Below, in pieces: positions 1 through 8,200 of a DNA stretch of 64,000 bases. The notes below the pieces were generated by a model. The model searched no databases. It worked only from the letters and a program-made list of their open reading frames with translations, and was not told where the DNA came from. The translations under genes were made by a program, and so were the position numbers. How positions within the stretch are numbered: position 1 is the first letter of the stretch; each line of letters starts with the position of its first letter. Source of the DNA: JAJRRS01 sp965230275 (GTDB lineage: Bacteria; Planctomycetota; Phycisphaerae; Phycisphaerales; Phycisphaeraceae); assembly GCA_965230275.1 (NCBI GenBank), contig CBDDKO010000002.1, positions 2,604,001 to 2,668,000 on the forward strand, read 5' to 3'.

Positions 1-342
1 AGCGCCTTCCGCTTCCGGGGGCGCATTCTCGGCCAGCACATCCAGCGTCGGGATGCCGAACAGTTCGACGCCGCCTGCCAGGGCGAGCATCTTTGCGGTC
101 GTGATGCCGACGCGCAGCCCGGTGAACGATCCGGGGCCGAGCGAGACATAGACTTGGCCGATAGCACTTGGTGTCACGCCGTGCTTCTTACATAGCTCAT
201 CGATCGTCGGGATCAGCTCGACATTGTGTCGGCGCTTGTGCGTCAGCTCGACGGATTCGATCAGTTCATCAACGCGGCCGAGCGTCACCGTGCCGCTTCG
301 GCCGGAGGTCTCGATGGACAGGTTGTAGTCTCGGTCGGGCAT
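1..342 (-). CDS. tsaB: tRNA threonylcarbamoyladenosine biosynthesis protein TsaB, N-terminal part
   Basis: The reverse strand reads MPDRDYNLSIETSGRSGTV and continues through a VYVSLGPGSFTGLRVGITTA segment. This is the N-terminal ASKHA-fold half of TsaB, the non-catalytic partner of TsaD in making the t6A base of ANN-decoding tRNAs. The SxGPGSFTGLR motif is diagnostic of the family. The ATG at 342 is the first start in frame and gives the usual distance to that motif. The gene runs off the left edge after 114 codons, so the C-terminal half is not visible. It is probably cytoplasmic and essential. Identification is by motif only. Confidence 0.9.
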   Translation of the reverse strand, partial: MPDRDYNLSIETSGRSGTVTLGRVDELIESVELTHKRRHNVELIPTIDELCKKHGVTPSAIGQVYVSLGPGSFTGLRVGITTAKMLALAGGVELFGIPTLDVLAENAPPEAEGA

Positions 343-357
343 CGTTGTTCTGTCACA

Positions 358-795
358 TCAATCCGTCACGACGCCCCGGGAGGGATTGGCGATGGCGAAG
401 GCTAAGTATGCAGTAATCGCATAGAAAAACAGTTTGTCAATGGCAAATAATGTTCTCAGTGTTCTATCGAGTTCCGTGCCTAGCAAGACGCTGATCGGTT
501 TACTATTCGATATGACGATCCAGAGAAAGTCACCCAGTATGCAGCCGATAATTGTGATGGCAATCGTGATTTTGCCAAGATGATTTCTCAAGTATCTGTT
601 GCCGGGCCTCATGATAAACCCCGCGCCGACGCCTGTGATGACAGGCAAGAGAACAAGGCCAAACGGGATATAACCCATGATGTATCGGCAATACATTGAC
701 CAGGATAAGCACGCCCACGCCGTCGCGCCGATTGCGAGGGCTATGCCGATCAGCAGCGCGTTACCGGATGTCGATTTGGCTTCGGGCGTATCCAT
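358..795 (-). CDS. Hypothetical integral membrane protein (145 aa)
   Basis: No family is recognised. The protein has about four hydrophobic segments: residues about 13-33 (ALLIGIALAIGATAWACLSW), 42-62 (IPFGLVLLPVITGVGAGFIM), 76-96 (ITIAITIIGCILGDFLWIVI) and 115-135 (LFFYAITAYLAFAIA). Short charged loops separate them. It lies between tsaB and trpD on the same strand, 15 bases upstream of the tsaB start. Codon use is less GC-rich than in its neighbours, so it may be a fast-evolving or acquired gene. That it is a gene is supported by length, hydrophobic pattern and lack of a competing frame. Confidence 0.6.
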   Translation of the reverse strand: MDTPEAKSTSGNALLIGIALAIGATAWACLSWSMYCRYIMGYIPFGLVLLPVITGVGAGFIMRPGNRYLRNHLGKITIAITIIGCILGDFLWIVISNSKPISVLLGTELDRTLRTLFAIDKLFFYAITAYLAFAIANPSRGVVTD

Positions 796-820
796 GATTC
801 AATGAAAGATAGGCGGGCGG

Positions 821-1888
821 TCAGGGCTGTTCGGTGGGGTCGGCCCGGGTGATGGCGACGAGTTGGTCGAGCGCTTGCTGGGCCTTGCCCGAATCGATCG
901 CGGCGGCGGCTTGTTCCAGCCCGTCGACCAGGTCCTCGGCGATATCGGAGACCACCAGCGCGGCGGCGGCGTTGAGGCAGACGATATCCCGCGCCGGGCC
1001 GTGAGCGCCGGCAAGCAGGTCGCGGATGATCCCGGCGCTTTGTTCGGGTCCGTCGGCGTGCAGGGCTTCGGGGTGTGACAGCGGCAGGCCGAGTGTGGCG
1101 GGATCGACTTCGTAGGTCTTGATCTGCTCGCCCTTGACATGGCTGATCTGGCTCGGGCCGCAGGTGCTCAGTTCATCCAGTGCACCGTGAGCCTGGCCTG
1201 TGTTGCCGGGCAGTTGGCCGTGGACGACCATCGCGTGTTCGCAGCCGAGCTGCTTCAGGACGCTGGCGAGTGTCATGGTCAGCCCGGGCTCGAAGACGCC
1301 GATGACCTGGCGCGAAGCGCCGGCGGGGTTGGTCAGGGGCCCGAGGATGTTGAAGATGGTGCGGAAACCAAGATCGGCTCGGATGGGCGCGGCGTACTTC
1401 ATCGCCGGGTGGTGCGCCGGGGCGAAGCAGAAGCAGATGCCCGCTTCGTCGAGGCAGCGTGTGAGTGTTTCGGGTTTGACCATCAGGTGCACGCCGAGGG
1501 TCTTGAGAACCTGGCTCGAGCCGGAGTTACTGGTGACGGCCTTGTTGCCGTGCTTGGCGACCGTGACGCTGTGGGGTCTTGCGGCGGCGGCGGCGACGAA
1601 GCTGGCGGCGGTGGAGATGTTGAACGTCTGGGCGTGGTCCCCGCCCGTGCCGACCAGGTCGGTCGCGGTCAGCCCGTCCGGGACGGCGACCTTGGTCGCG
1701 CGCTCGCGCATCACGCGCGCCGCGCCGGTGATCTCATCGACGCTCGGGCCGCGCTGCTGGATCATCGCGAGCAGCGCCCCGGTCTGCGCCGGCGAAGACT
1801 GGCCGGTCATGATCAGGTCGAAGACGTCGTAAGCCTGGTCGGCTGTCAGGGTCTGGCCCAGGACGAGTTGTTGCAGGGTCGATTTCAT
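821..1888 (-). CDS. trpD: Anthranilate phosphoribosyltransferase
   Basis: TrpD transfers phosphoribose from PRPP to anthranilate, the second committed step of tryptophan synthesis, in the cytoplasm. The 355-residue length is normal for the family. The glycine-rich PRPP loop GTGGDHAQTFNIST is at about residues 81-94, the KHGNKAVTSNSGSSQVLE-like segment is at about 114-130, and the NILGPLTNPA motif at about 180. The start at 1888 gives a normal N-terminus (MKSTLQQLVLGQTLTADQAYD). No other trp gene is adjacent. A divergent TrpF-like gene lies far away at 46172-46837. Confidence 0.95.
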   Translation of the reverse strand: MKSTLQQLVLGQTLTADQAYDVFDLIMTGQSSPAQTGALLAMIQQRGPSVDEITGAARVMRERATKVAVPDGLTATDLVGTGGDHAQTFNISTAASFVAAAAARPHSVTVAKHGNKAVTSNSGSSQVLKTLGVHLMVKPETLTRCLDEAGICFCFAPAHHPAMKYAAPIRADLGFRTIFNILGPLTNPAGASRQVIGVFEPGLTMTLASVLKQLGCEHAMVVHGQLPGNTGQAHGALDELSTCGPSQISHVKGEQIKTYEVDPATLGLPLSHPEALHADGPEQSAGIIRDLLAGAHGPARDIVCLNAAAALVVSDIAEDLVDGLEQAAAAIDSGKAQQALDQLVAITRADPTEQP

Positions 1889-1946
1889 ATCGGCGTCGAT
1901 TAAGTGATGGGGCTTGCCCGGGTTGTTAGAAGCCGGTGAATTGGCG

Positions 1947-2213
1947 CTAGACCAGTTCGGTAATCAGCCAGAGCCCGGCGGCCGCCATAATCATAAACGC
2001 GATGATCTGTAGCGCCAGCACCGTCGATTCGCGCGGCAGCTTGCTGAGCTTATCAACCTTGACGGCTTTGTACGTCACCGAGATGCCCGCCACCAGCGGT
2101 ATGAGCAGCAGCATCCAATACCGATCGATCGGCAGGGGCTCGAGGAACGGCCGAAACGCCAGCGTCAGGGACGTGGGCAGACCGGTCAGGCTCTGGCTGA
2201 GCAGTTCGGTCAT
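1947..2213 (-). CDS. Small membrane protein (88 aa)
   Basis: No family is recognised with certainty. It has two predicted membrane helices, residues about 30-50 (DRYWMLLLIPLVAGISVTYK) and 65-87 (VLALQIIAFMIMAAAGLWLI), with a short basic loop between them (VKVDKLSKLP). Its ATG overlaps the stop of the upstream gene in an ATGA arrangement (2210-2213), which implies translational coupling with the 173-residue membrane protein. The two probably act together. Function is unknown. Confidence 0.7.
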   Translation of the reverse strand: MTELLSQSLTGLPTSLTLAFRPFLEPLPIDRYWMLLLIPLVAGISVTYKAVKVDKLSKLPRESTVLALQIIAFMIMAAAGLWLITELV

Positions 2214-2731
2214 GCCGCCCCCCCACCGGCGTCTGCCGGGCCGGTCTCGGCTTGGTCCTGCTCGGCCGTCATGAGGCCCCTGGGCTTGTCGGGGGCCTCA
2301 GACGAGCGGGATCGGGCTGCTGGGTCCTGATAGAGGACATCCATGATCGCCAGGAGGTTCAGCATCCCGGCCAGGGCGGTGTAGAGCACGCCCTGCTCGT
2401 GGATATGGCTGTAGCTGGGCTCGTAGGGGATTTCGTCCGCGTCGGGCCTTGGGGGCAAGGCATAGGGGCCTTGGAGGTGGGTATGCCACTTTTCGACCAG
2501 GATGGACGGGGCGATGAGCATTTGGCCGGCGAACCAGATAGGGTGGGCCTTGCGGTCGAAGACGCCGACACCGCCGATAAAAAAGCCCCCTACCCACAGC
2601 ATGCTGATACTGACACACAACACCGCCGCCCGCGATCGCTGGCCGAGCAGCCAGTGACCCAGGCCCGGGACCAGCCAGGCCGCGATCGCGCTGGCGACAT
2701 GCCACCGGGGGCTTGGGGTTGAATCGGCCAA
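2210..2731 (-). CDS. DUF6677-like membrane protein (173 aa)
   Basis: The protein opens with a hydrophobic AWLVPGLGHWLLGQRSRA segment (residues about 18-36) resembling the TM2-like G-H-x-x-x-G-x-x-x-R motif. More helices follow at about 38-58 and 66-82, then a region containing EKWHTHLQGPY and a helix at about 119-136 (YTALAGMLNLLAIMDVLYQD). The C-terminal 35 residues are polar and probably disordered. This resembles the DUF6677 family that I associate with planctomycetes, but the name is a recollection that I could not check. It is the first gene of a two-gene operon with the 88-residue membrane protein. Confidence 0.7.
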   Translation of the reverse strand: MADSTPSPRWHVASAIAAWLVPGLGHWLLGQRSRAAVLCVSISMLWVGGFFIGGVGVFDRKAHPIWFAGQMLIAPSILVEKWHTHLQGPYALPPRPDADEIPYEPSYSHIHEQGVLYTALAGMLNLLAIMDVLYQDPAARSRSSEAPDKPRGLMTAEQDQAETGPADAGGGAA

Positions 2732-2911
2732 CTTCTAACGACTCCTGGTTGCGCGAAAAATCACGGTGGGACCGACGGGGTAAAAGTTTCTTCGCCCACC
2801 CGGCCGATGAGCATTGACAAACCCCACGGCGCAGATAGTTTAACCGCCAGACGGGTACCCGGCCAACGCCGCCGCGGGTCGCCGGTAGACCCTGGGATTT
2901 AGGAGATCGTG

Positions 2912-3169
2912 ATGCTTGACCAACTGACTGATCTGACCGATGAACTGTTTGGGTCCGATACCGGTTACCCCACGGGCTCCGAGTCGCCCGTCTTCGACCC
3001 CGTCCGCGCCTACGACGACGAGGACGACCTTGAGGACGACGACTTTCTTGACGATGAAGACGATGACGACTTCGCGGATGACGACGACTTGTTCGATGAT
3101 GATGATGACGACGACGACGACCTGTTCGAGGACGATGACGACGACCTGTTAGACGACGAAGAAGAATGA
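2912..3169 (+). CDS. Hyper-acidic aspartate-rich small protein (85 aa)
   Basis: The C-terminal half is almost entirely Asp and Glu, with blocks such as DDEDDLEDDDFLDDEDDDD and a run of nine aspartates. Regularly spaced Phe and Leu residues (DDDLF, DDDLFED, DDDLLDD) interrupt the blocks. The ATG at 2912 has GGAG six bases upstream (2902-2905), which favours it over the GTG one codon earlier. The protein has no cysteines or obvious enzyme motif. It could be a cation- or basic-protein-binding tail, a nucleic-acid mimic or a chaperone-like acidic protein; none of these can be decided from sequence. The next gene starts 55 bases downstream on the same strand, so the two may be co-transcribed. Confidence 0.7.
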   Translation: MLDQLTDLTDELFGSDTGYPTGSESPVFDPVRAYDDEDDLEDDDFLDDEDDDDFADDDDLFDDDDDDDDDLFEDDDDDLLDDEEE

Positions 3170-3224
3170 TCCTCGGCTGTGGGACGCACTTGTTCCTGGC
3201 CGACACCGGCGAAGGAGCAAGATC

Positions 3225-3638
3225 ATGCCCGAACCCAAACAGCCTCAATCGAACGATCCCAATCCCAACGAAGAGCGGCGCTACACCGGGCCGGACCGGC
3301 GTAAGTCCGTCGTGGACCTGCGTGCGCCGGGCACGGGGTTGGAACGTCGGCGCGGACCGGGACGCCGTCGCAGCGACTTCATGAAAGCCGCTGAAGAAGG
3401 CGAGATGACCCACGAGCAGTTCCTGTTCATCAAGGCCATCGACGCTTACAAGCGCGTCAACGATAAACCTTTCCCCACCTGGACCGAGGTGCTGGAAGTG
3501 ATCCGCAAGCTGGGCTATCGCAAGACCGCCGAGTCGCAGTTGAAACTGGACGCGGTCGAAGACTGGACCGAGTCGGCCGACGCCCCGGCGTTCCCACCGC
3601 CGAGCGAAGACCCCGCAGACCTCGAAGACGCGGCGTAA
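3225..3638 (+). CDS. Conserved-looking hypothetical protein with basic RRYTGPDRR motif (137 aa)
   Basis: The N-terminal 50 residues are highly basic and contain ERRYTGPDRRKS and RRRGPGRRRS, motifs common in planctomycete proteins of unknown role. A helical segment follows (MTHEQFLFIKAIDAYKRVN at about residues 64-82, then TWTEVLEVIRKLGYRK), which looks like a small winged-helix or cold-shock-type DNA-binding region. The C-terminus is acidic. AAGGAG lies about seven bases upstream of the ATG. A strong rho-independent terminator follows at 3665. Function is unknown. The basic protein follows directly after the hyper-acidic one, so the products could bind each other. Confidence 0.75.
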   Translation: MPEPKQPQSNDPNPNEERRYTGPDRRKSVVDLRAPGTGLERRRGPGRRRSDFMKAAEEGEMTHEQFLFIKAIDAYKRVNDKPFPTWTEVLEVIRKLGYRKTAESQLKLDAVEDWTESADAPAFPPPSEDPADLEDAA

Positions 3639-3664
3639 GCCGAAACACATAAACCAAACCCTCC

Positions 3665-3692
3665 AAACCCTCGGCGAGAGTCGAGGGTTTTT
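3665..3692 (+). terminator. Rho-independent terminator
   Basis: A perfect nine-base inverted repeat (AAACCCTCG / CGAGGGTTT) with an eight-base loop runs directly into a T tract. It lies 26 bases after the stop of the gene ending at 3638 and should end the transcript of the acidic/basic small-protein pair. Confidence 0.85.
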
Positions 3693-4098
3693 ATTGCTGA
3701 TGTGTTGCCGCGTGTCTCAGGTTCATTGGTGTTTGCTGTTCACATCAGTGATCACCAATCGGCGATTCCCAAACCACATGTTGATCTGTGTGTGATGGCG
3801 GCACGGGGTTAACCTGACCGTGTCAGGCCTAAGGCCAGAAGATCCATCAGGCAGCGGGGCATTGCGCTTCCTGGTATCGGCACTTAACATCTTTATTGGT
3901 CGCCACGTCTGGTTTCCCACTCGCAATGCGCTGTAGGGCGTGTTGGGTTAACCGATCATAGCTACAGGCACTGAAAGATCAGGATTACCGCGAAAACCAC
4001 ATCAATAGGTTATGAGTGTTGCACCTGTCTTGTGCCTATTTTTTTGTTTGCATCATGCCGATGAAATGAGCGACCCGCTTTCACCTGAGGTGAATCCT
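3693..4098. other. Intergenic region upstream of the diguanylate cyclase
   Basis: About 400 bases lie between the terminator and the GGDEF gene. The stretch is less GC-rich than the genes. A 67-codon open frame on the reverse strand (3723-3926) has no ribosome binding site or recognisable motif and is not called. I looked for a GEMM-type c-di-GMP riboswitch and did not find its conserved core. The region presumably holds the promoter of the downstream gene. Confidence 0.5.
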
Positions 4099-5157
4099 AT
4101 GCAACGCCCCCCGCTGACTCCCGACGAACCGATGCGTCTGGCGGCCCTGCATTCGACAGGACAGCTGGACACCCCGATTGAGGCGCGCTTCGAAGTGATC
4201 ACACGACTAGCAAGAAGGGTTCTGGATGTGCCGATCGCGGCGGTGTCTCTGCTTGACGCCGACCGCCAGTGGTTCAAGTCGATCAACGGCTTGGCGATAA
4301 AAGAAACGTGTCGAGATGTTTCGTTCTGTGGCCACGCGATCCTTCAAGATGACATCTTCCTGATCAACGACGCCACAACCGATCCACGGTTCGCGGATAA
4401 CCCGTTGGTGACGGGCCCGCCGCACATCGTCTTCTATGCCGGCTGCCCGATTCAATCGGGTTGCGGCAGCAATGTCGCAGTGATGTGTGTGAACGATACC
4501 AAGCCCAGACAGATGTCAGCAGATGATCTTGCCAACCTGCGAGATCTGGCTTTCATGGCTCAACAGCAGTTGACGCTTGATGTCCAACAATCCATCGCGA
4601 CCGACCTCATCGGTCAGATCGAAACCGAGCAGCGCGAATCGATGATCGACCCACTTACTCGGCTGTGGAATCGCAAGGGCATCGATGAGTTGCTGTCGCG
4701 CCAGGTCGAAGAAGGCCAATCGTGCGGCGACGGTGTCGCGGTGATCGTTGCGGACATCGATCGGTTCAAGCAGATCAACGACCGGTTAGGCCATCCGGTG
4801 GGCGATGAGGTGTTGCGTGAAGTCGCTCGTCGGCTGCTCACCGGGGCGGGCCAGGGCAACAGCGTGGGGCGTCACGGCGGGGAGGAGTTTCTCATCGTGC
4901 CGGCGAGCTGCGATAGCCTGGATGTTGCGATGAAAATCGCGGAGCGCATGCGCAGGCAACTCGGCCGCAACCCCGTAGAAACCAAAGCCGGTGAAGTCGA
5001 AGTGACGGCAAGTTTTGGTGTGGTGTATGCACCGCCCGGCGTCGAGATGGCTGGCGAAGCGCTGATTCAAAGCGCGGACGAGGCGCTCTACCGAGCCAAG
5101 TCGGCCGGCCGGGACTGTGTCAGGCACGCCGCGTTCCCCCGTGAATCTGCTGCTTAG
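4099..5157 (+). CDS. GAF-GGDEF diguanylate cyclase
   Basis: This makes cyclic di-GMP from two GTP. The N-terminal half (residues about 5-165) is a GAF-type sensor of the kind found in bacterial GAF-GGDEF proteins, with DVPIAAVSLLDADRQWFKS and CRDVSFCGHAI. The C-terminal half is a GGDEF domain beginning DPLTRLWNRKGIDELL. Its active-site signature is GGEEF, in SVGRHGGEEFLIV, with the upstream VIVADIDRFKQINDRLGH metal-binding loop intact. The frame is open 29 codons further upstream, but GAGG at 4087-4090 sits eight bases before the ATG at 4099, so I use that start. No transmembrane segment is seen, so it is probably cytosolic. A PilZ-type protein lies elsewhere in the window (44286-44687). Confidence 0.92.
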   Translation: MQRPPLTPDEPMRLAALHSTGQLDTPIEARFEVITRLARRVLDVPIAAVSLLDADRQWFKSINGLAIKETCRDVSFCGHAILQDDIFLINDATTDPRFADNPLVTGPPHIVFYAGCPIQSGCGSNVAVMCVNDTKPRQMSADDLANLRDLAFMAQQQLTLDVQQSIATDLIGQIETEQRESMIDPLTRLWNRKGIDELLSRQVEEGQSCGDGVAVIVADIDRFKQINDRLGHPVGDEVLREVARRLLTGAGQGNSVGRHGGEEFLIVPASCDSLDVAMKIAERMRRQLGRNPVETKAGEVEVTASFGVVYAPPGVEMAGEALIQSADEALYRAKSAGRDCVRHAAFPRESAA

Positions 5158-5227
5158 TCGCGCCGCCTGGGGTGTGTAGCGTGACATGCTATGGGGCGGT
5201 GTACGGGACGATGGTAAGGCCATATTG

Positions 5228-5250
5228 AAAAACCCCCGAGTGTTCGGGGG
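5228..5250 (-). terminator. Rho-independent terminator of the alpha-amylase gene
   Basis: The reverse strand shows a seven-base stem (CCCCCGA / TCGGGGG) with a four-base loop followed by TTTTT. It lies 22 bases beyond the stop of the PEP-CTERM alpha-amylase. Confidence 0.85.
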
Positions 5251-5271
5251 TGTCATGGATATAGCGCTTCG

Positions 5272-8200
5272 TTAGCGGCGTCGCCGGGTGAGCGCGAGGC
5301 CGGCAAGGCCCAGCAGTGTGAGGCTGGCGGGCTCGGGGATGTTGGTCTGACCGCTGGGCGGGGTGCCGGCGTTCCAGTTGTTCAGGACGATGTCCAGGTC
5401 CGCCAGGCCGACGAAGTTGTCGCCGGTGGGATCAGCGAGCGGATTACCCGGGGGCACCGTCTGGTTCCAGTTGTTGAGGATGATGTCGAGGTCCGCGAGG
5501 CCGACGAACCCGTCGCCGTCGAGGTCGCCGGGGATGCTGCCGACGAAGGCGAGGTCCAGGGCGTCGGTGACGCCGTCGCCATTGAAGTCGCCGCCGGCCC
5601 AGCCCAGACCGAGCAGGCCGAGGTTGCCGGTGACGATCGAGGTGTCGGTGGCGTCGATGACCCCGTCAAGGTTGGCGTCGCCGTAGTCGGTGCCGAGGAT
5701 GGTCTGGATGAGCGTGGCGACGTCGTCGTCGTTGGTGTCGCCGGTGACATTAAGGTCCACCAGCCAGGCGCTGGAGCCGAACTGGGTGTAGAGGAAGTCG
5801 ATGTCGGCGGCGTTGGTGTTGCTGTCGCCTGTGAGGTCGCCGCGGTCGAGCAGAACCTGGCCGTAGGCGTTCAGGGTGGCGGCGTCGGCGCCGCTTGTTG
5901 CCAGTTCCGCTTCGAGGGCGAACAGGTCGAGGTTGTCGACCAGCCCGTCGCCGGTGACGTCTGCGGCGGCGTGGAACTTATCGTTCTGGCTGTAAAGGAT
6001 GTCCTCGAAGCCATTGGGGACCATGGTGAGGTCGGTCGCTTCGAGCGTGCCGTCGCCGTCGAGGTCGCCGAAGCCGCCGCCGTTGCCGATGGACGTGTTG
6101 ATGCCGACAAAGCGCTGGATGTTGAACGTGCCGGTGGACTCGACGGTCAGCAGTGTGACGACGTGGTTGCCGTCCTTGACGTTCAGGAACTCGCGCCTGT
6201 ACAGGTCGCGGTCCAGGCGGAAGGTGGCGTTCTGCGACGGGTTGATGTCGAGGATCTCGGCCTCGGTCATGTTCGCGGGGATGTCGAAGTAGACGAAGAT
6301 GTTGGCGGCCGTCTTATCGACGGAGCGCATCAGCAGGTCCATGTCGCCGGTGCCGCCGCCGTTGAGCTCGAAGCTGTCGACCGCGGAGTCGGGGGCGAGG
6401 CGGTCCACGTAGATGACCCGTTTCTGGTCGTCGTAAATCGCGGGCCCGCCGTCGTCGCGGTGGCGGAAGGTGCGTGCGGTGATGAAGTGGTAGCCTTCAG
6501 AGAGCAGCGTGGTGTCGATAGTTTGCGAGTAGCTGCCGGTGCCGGTGCCGATGTTGGTGCCGAACCCGTCGTCGATGTAGCCCGGCGTGTTGGTCGTGGT
6601 GAAGTTCTCGAAGCCGTAGACCACGGAGCCGGGGGTGGTGAAGTCGATGCCGGCGTTGCTGTTCAGGTCAATGCCTTCGTCGATCTTGAACGCGGCGAAG
6701 TCGCCGTCGGCGTCGAAGTCGCGGAAGGCGTCCGGCAGCGTGACGGGGGCGGTGTTGAGCTGGATGGTGAACGTGTCGGCGGTGATGACGTCGACGTCAT
6801 TGATGACCGCCGAAGCGCTCGTGGAAGCTGAGCCCACGCCGGAGATGGTGCTGTCGACGTTTGTGAGCGACATGGTCGCTTCGGGTCGTGCCAGTCCGTA
6901 GATGACGTAGCCCTTCCCATGCGATCCGTTGGACGGGATGCTCAGGGTCACTTGGCCGGAGCCGTCGACGACGATGGTGCTGGGGATCGCGTTGCCGGGA
7001 TCGACGGTGGGGTCGTCGGCGTTGCCGGTGAGTTCGACCAGGTGCGTGCCCGGGGCAAACTCGGTCTGCACACCGGAGCGTGTTTCGACGAAGGTATCGA
7101 CCCGGCTGTTCAGGCCGATGAGCGCCGAGTTGCCGCGTTCATACACGTAGATGTTGGAGAAGCCGGAGGGATTGAAAGCGTCGTCGAGCCAGCGTTCGTG
7201 GAAGTTGCCCCGGCCGTGGGTGTTGCGGATATCCAGGAGCGTGGTGAGCGTGTCGGAGCTGAAGCCGCCGAGCGCATCGTCACGGCCGTCGTTGGGGAAG
7301 GACCGCCCGCCGCCGAACTCTTTGGCGTTGTGGTAGACGACGGCTTCGCCGGGCCGCATGAGGGTGTAGGCGTAGGCGACGTTTTCGAGGAAGGGGAAGC
7401 CGCCGGCGAGGTTGTCGTGGCTGTTGACGAAGCTGACGCCCTGGCTGCCGTTGCGCAGGCCGTCGTCCACGCTGTCCTGGCTGGCGTTGCGGATGCTATG
7501 CCAGTTGTTGGCGAAGCCGTTGCCGGTGAGGTTGTTGCGCATCGCGAAGAACAGCGGGAAGTCCAGCGCGTCGCGGTTGCCTTGCACCGTGGTATCAGCA
7601 GGGTCGATGGCCTGGTTGTTGGACAGGCCACGGTTGATGTAGTTCTGGACGGTGCCGGTGTTGCCTTCGAGGACCTCACTGAACGAGTAGATCGGCTTGA
7701 TCGAGCCGTCGTGCTGCACGACGTTGCTGGCCTTGAAGACGGCCTGGTCGAGCAGGGTGAGGGTGTTGACCGGGAAGTGCTTGGCGGCGTCGATGCGGAA
7801 GCCGTCCACGCCGATGACCTGGACCATCCATTGGGCATGGCGGATGGTCATCTGCTCGGCCGTCTCGAGGACGGGGTCGCCTGCCAGCGGGTTGGCGTTG
7901 TTGAAGTCGTACCGGGTGATGTTGAAGACGCCCGGGCCGGGATCGACGTCGAGCGTGACGCCGCCGAGGCCCTGGTCGGGGTAGTACTGTGCGTTGTTCG
8001 GGTCGGGGATATTGGCAAGCCGGCCGAAGGCGGGTGTGGTGCCGGCGGGGATGTTATTGGGGTCGCCGGGGGTGACCGGGTGGCGGTAGAAGGTGTGGGT
8101 TTTTTCCTGCGCGATGTCGACGAGGCCGGAAAGTCGGCCGTTCAGGTCGCCGGACTCGAACGCGCCGTGGAAGTCGCCGTCGATGTCGCCGGGGAGCGTG

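Noticed and set aside
12..23. CTTCCGGGGGCG in tsaB as a member of the TTCCGGGGGC repeat family
   Set aside because: It is in the opposite orientation to the coding strand and encodes an ordinary APPEA stretch; a single short match is not enough.
2298..3650. 450-codon reverse-strand frame over the acidic and basic small-protein genes
   Set aside because: Crosses several better supported genes and a terminator; its His/Arg repeats are the complement of the Asp/Glu codons.
3780..3900. Possible c-di-GMP riboswitch upstream of the diguanylate cyclase
   Set aside because: The conserved GEMM core and tetraloop receptor could not be found.
3723..3926. 67-codon reverse-strand frame in the gap before the diguanylate cyclase
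   Set aside because: No ribosome binding site, no motif and no supporting context.
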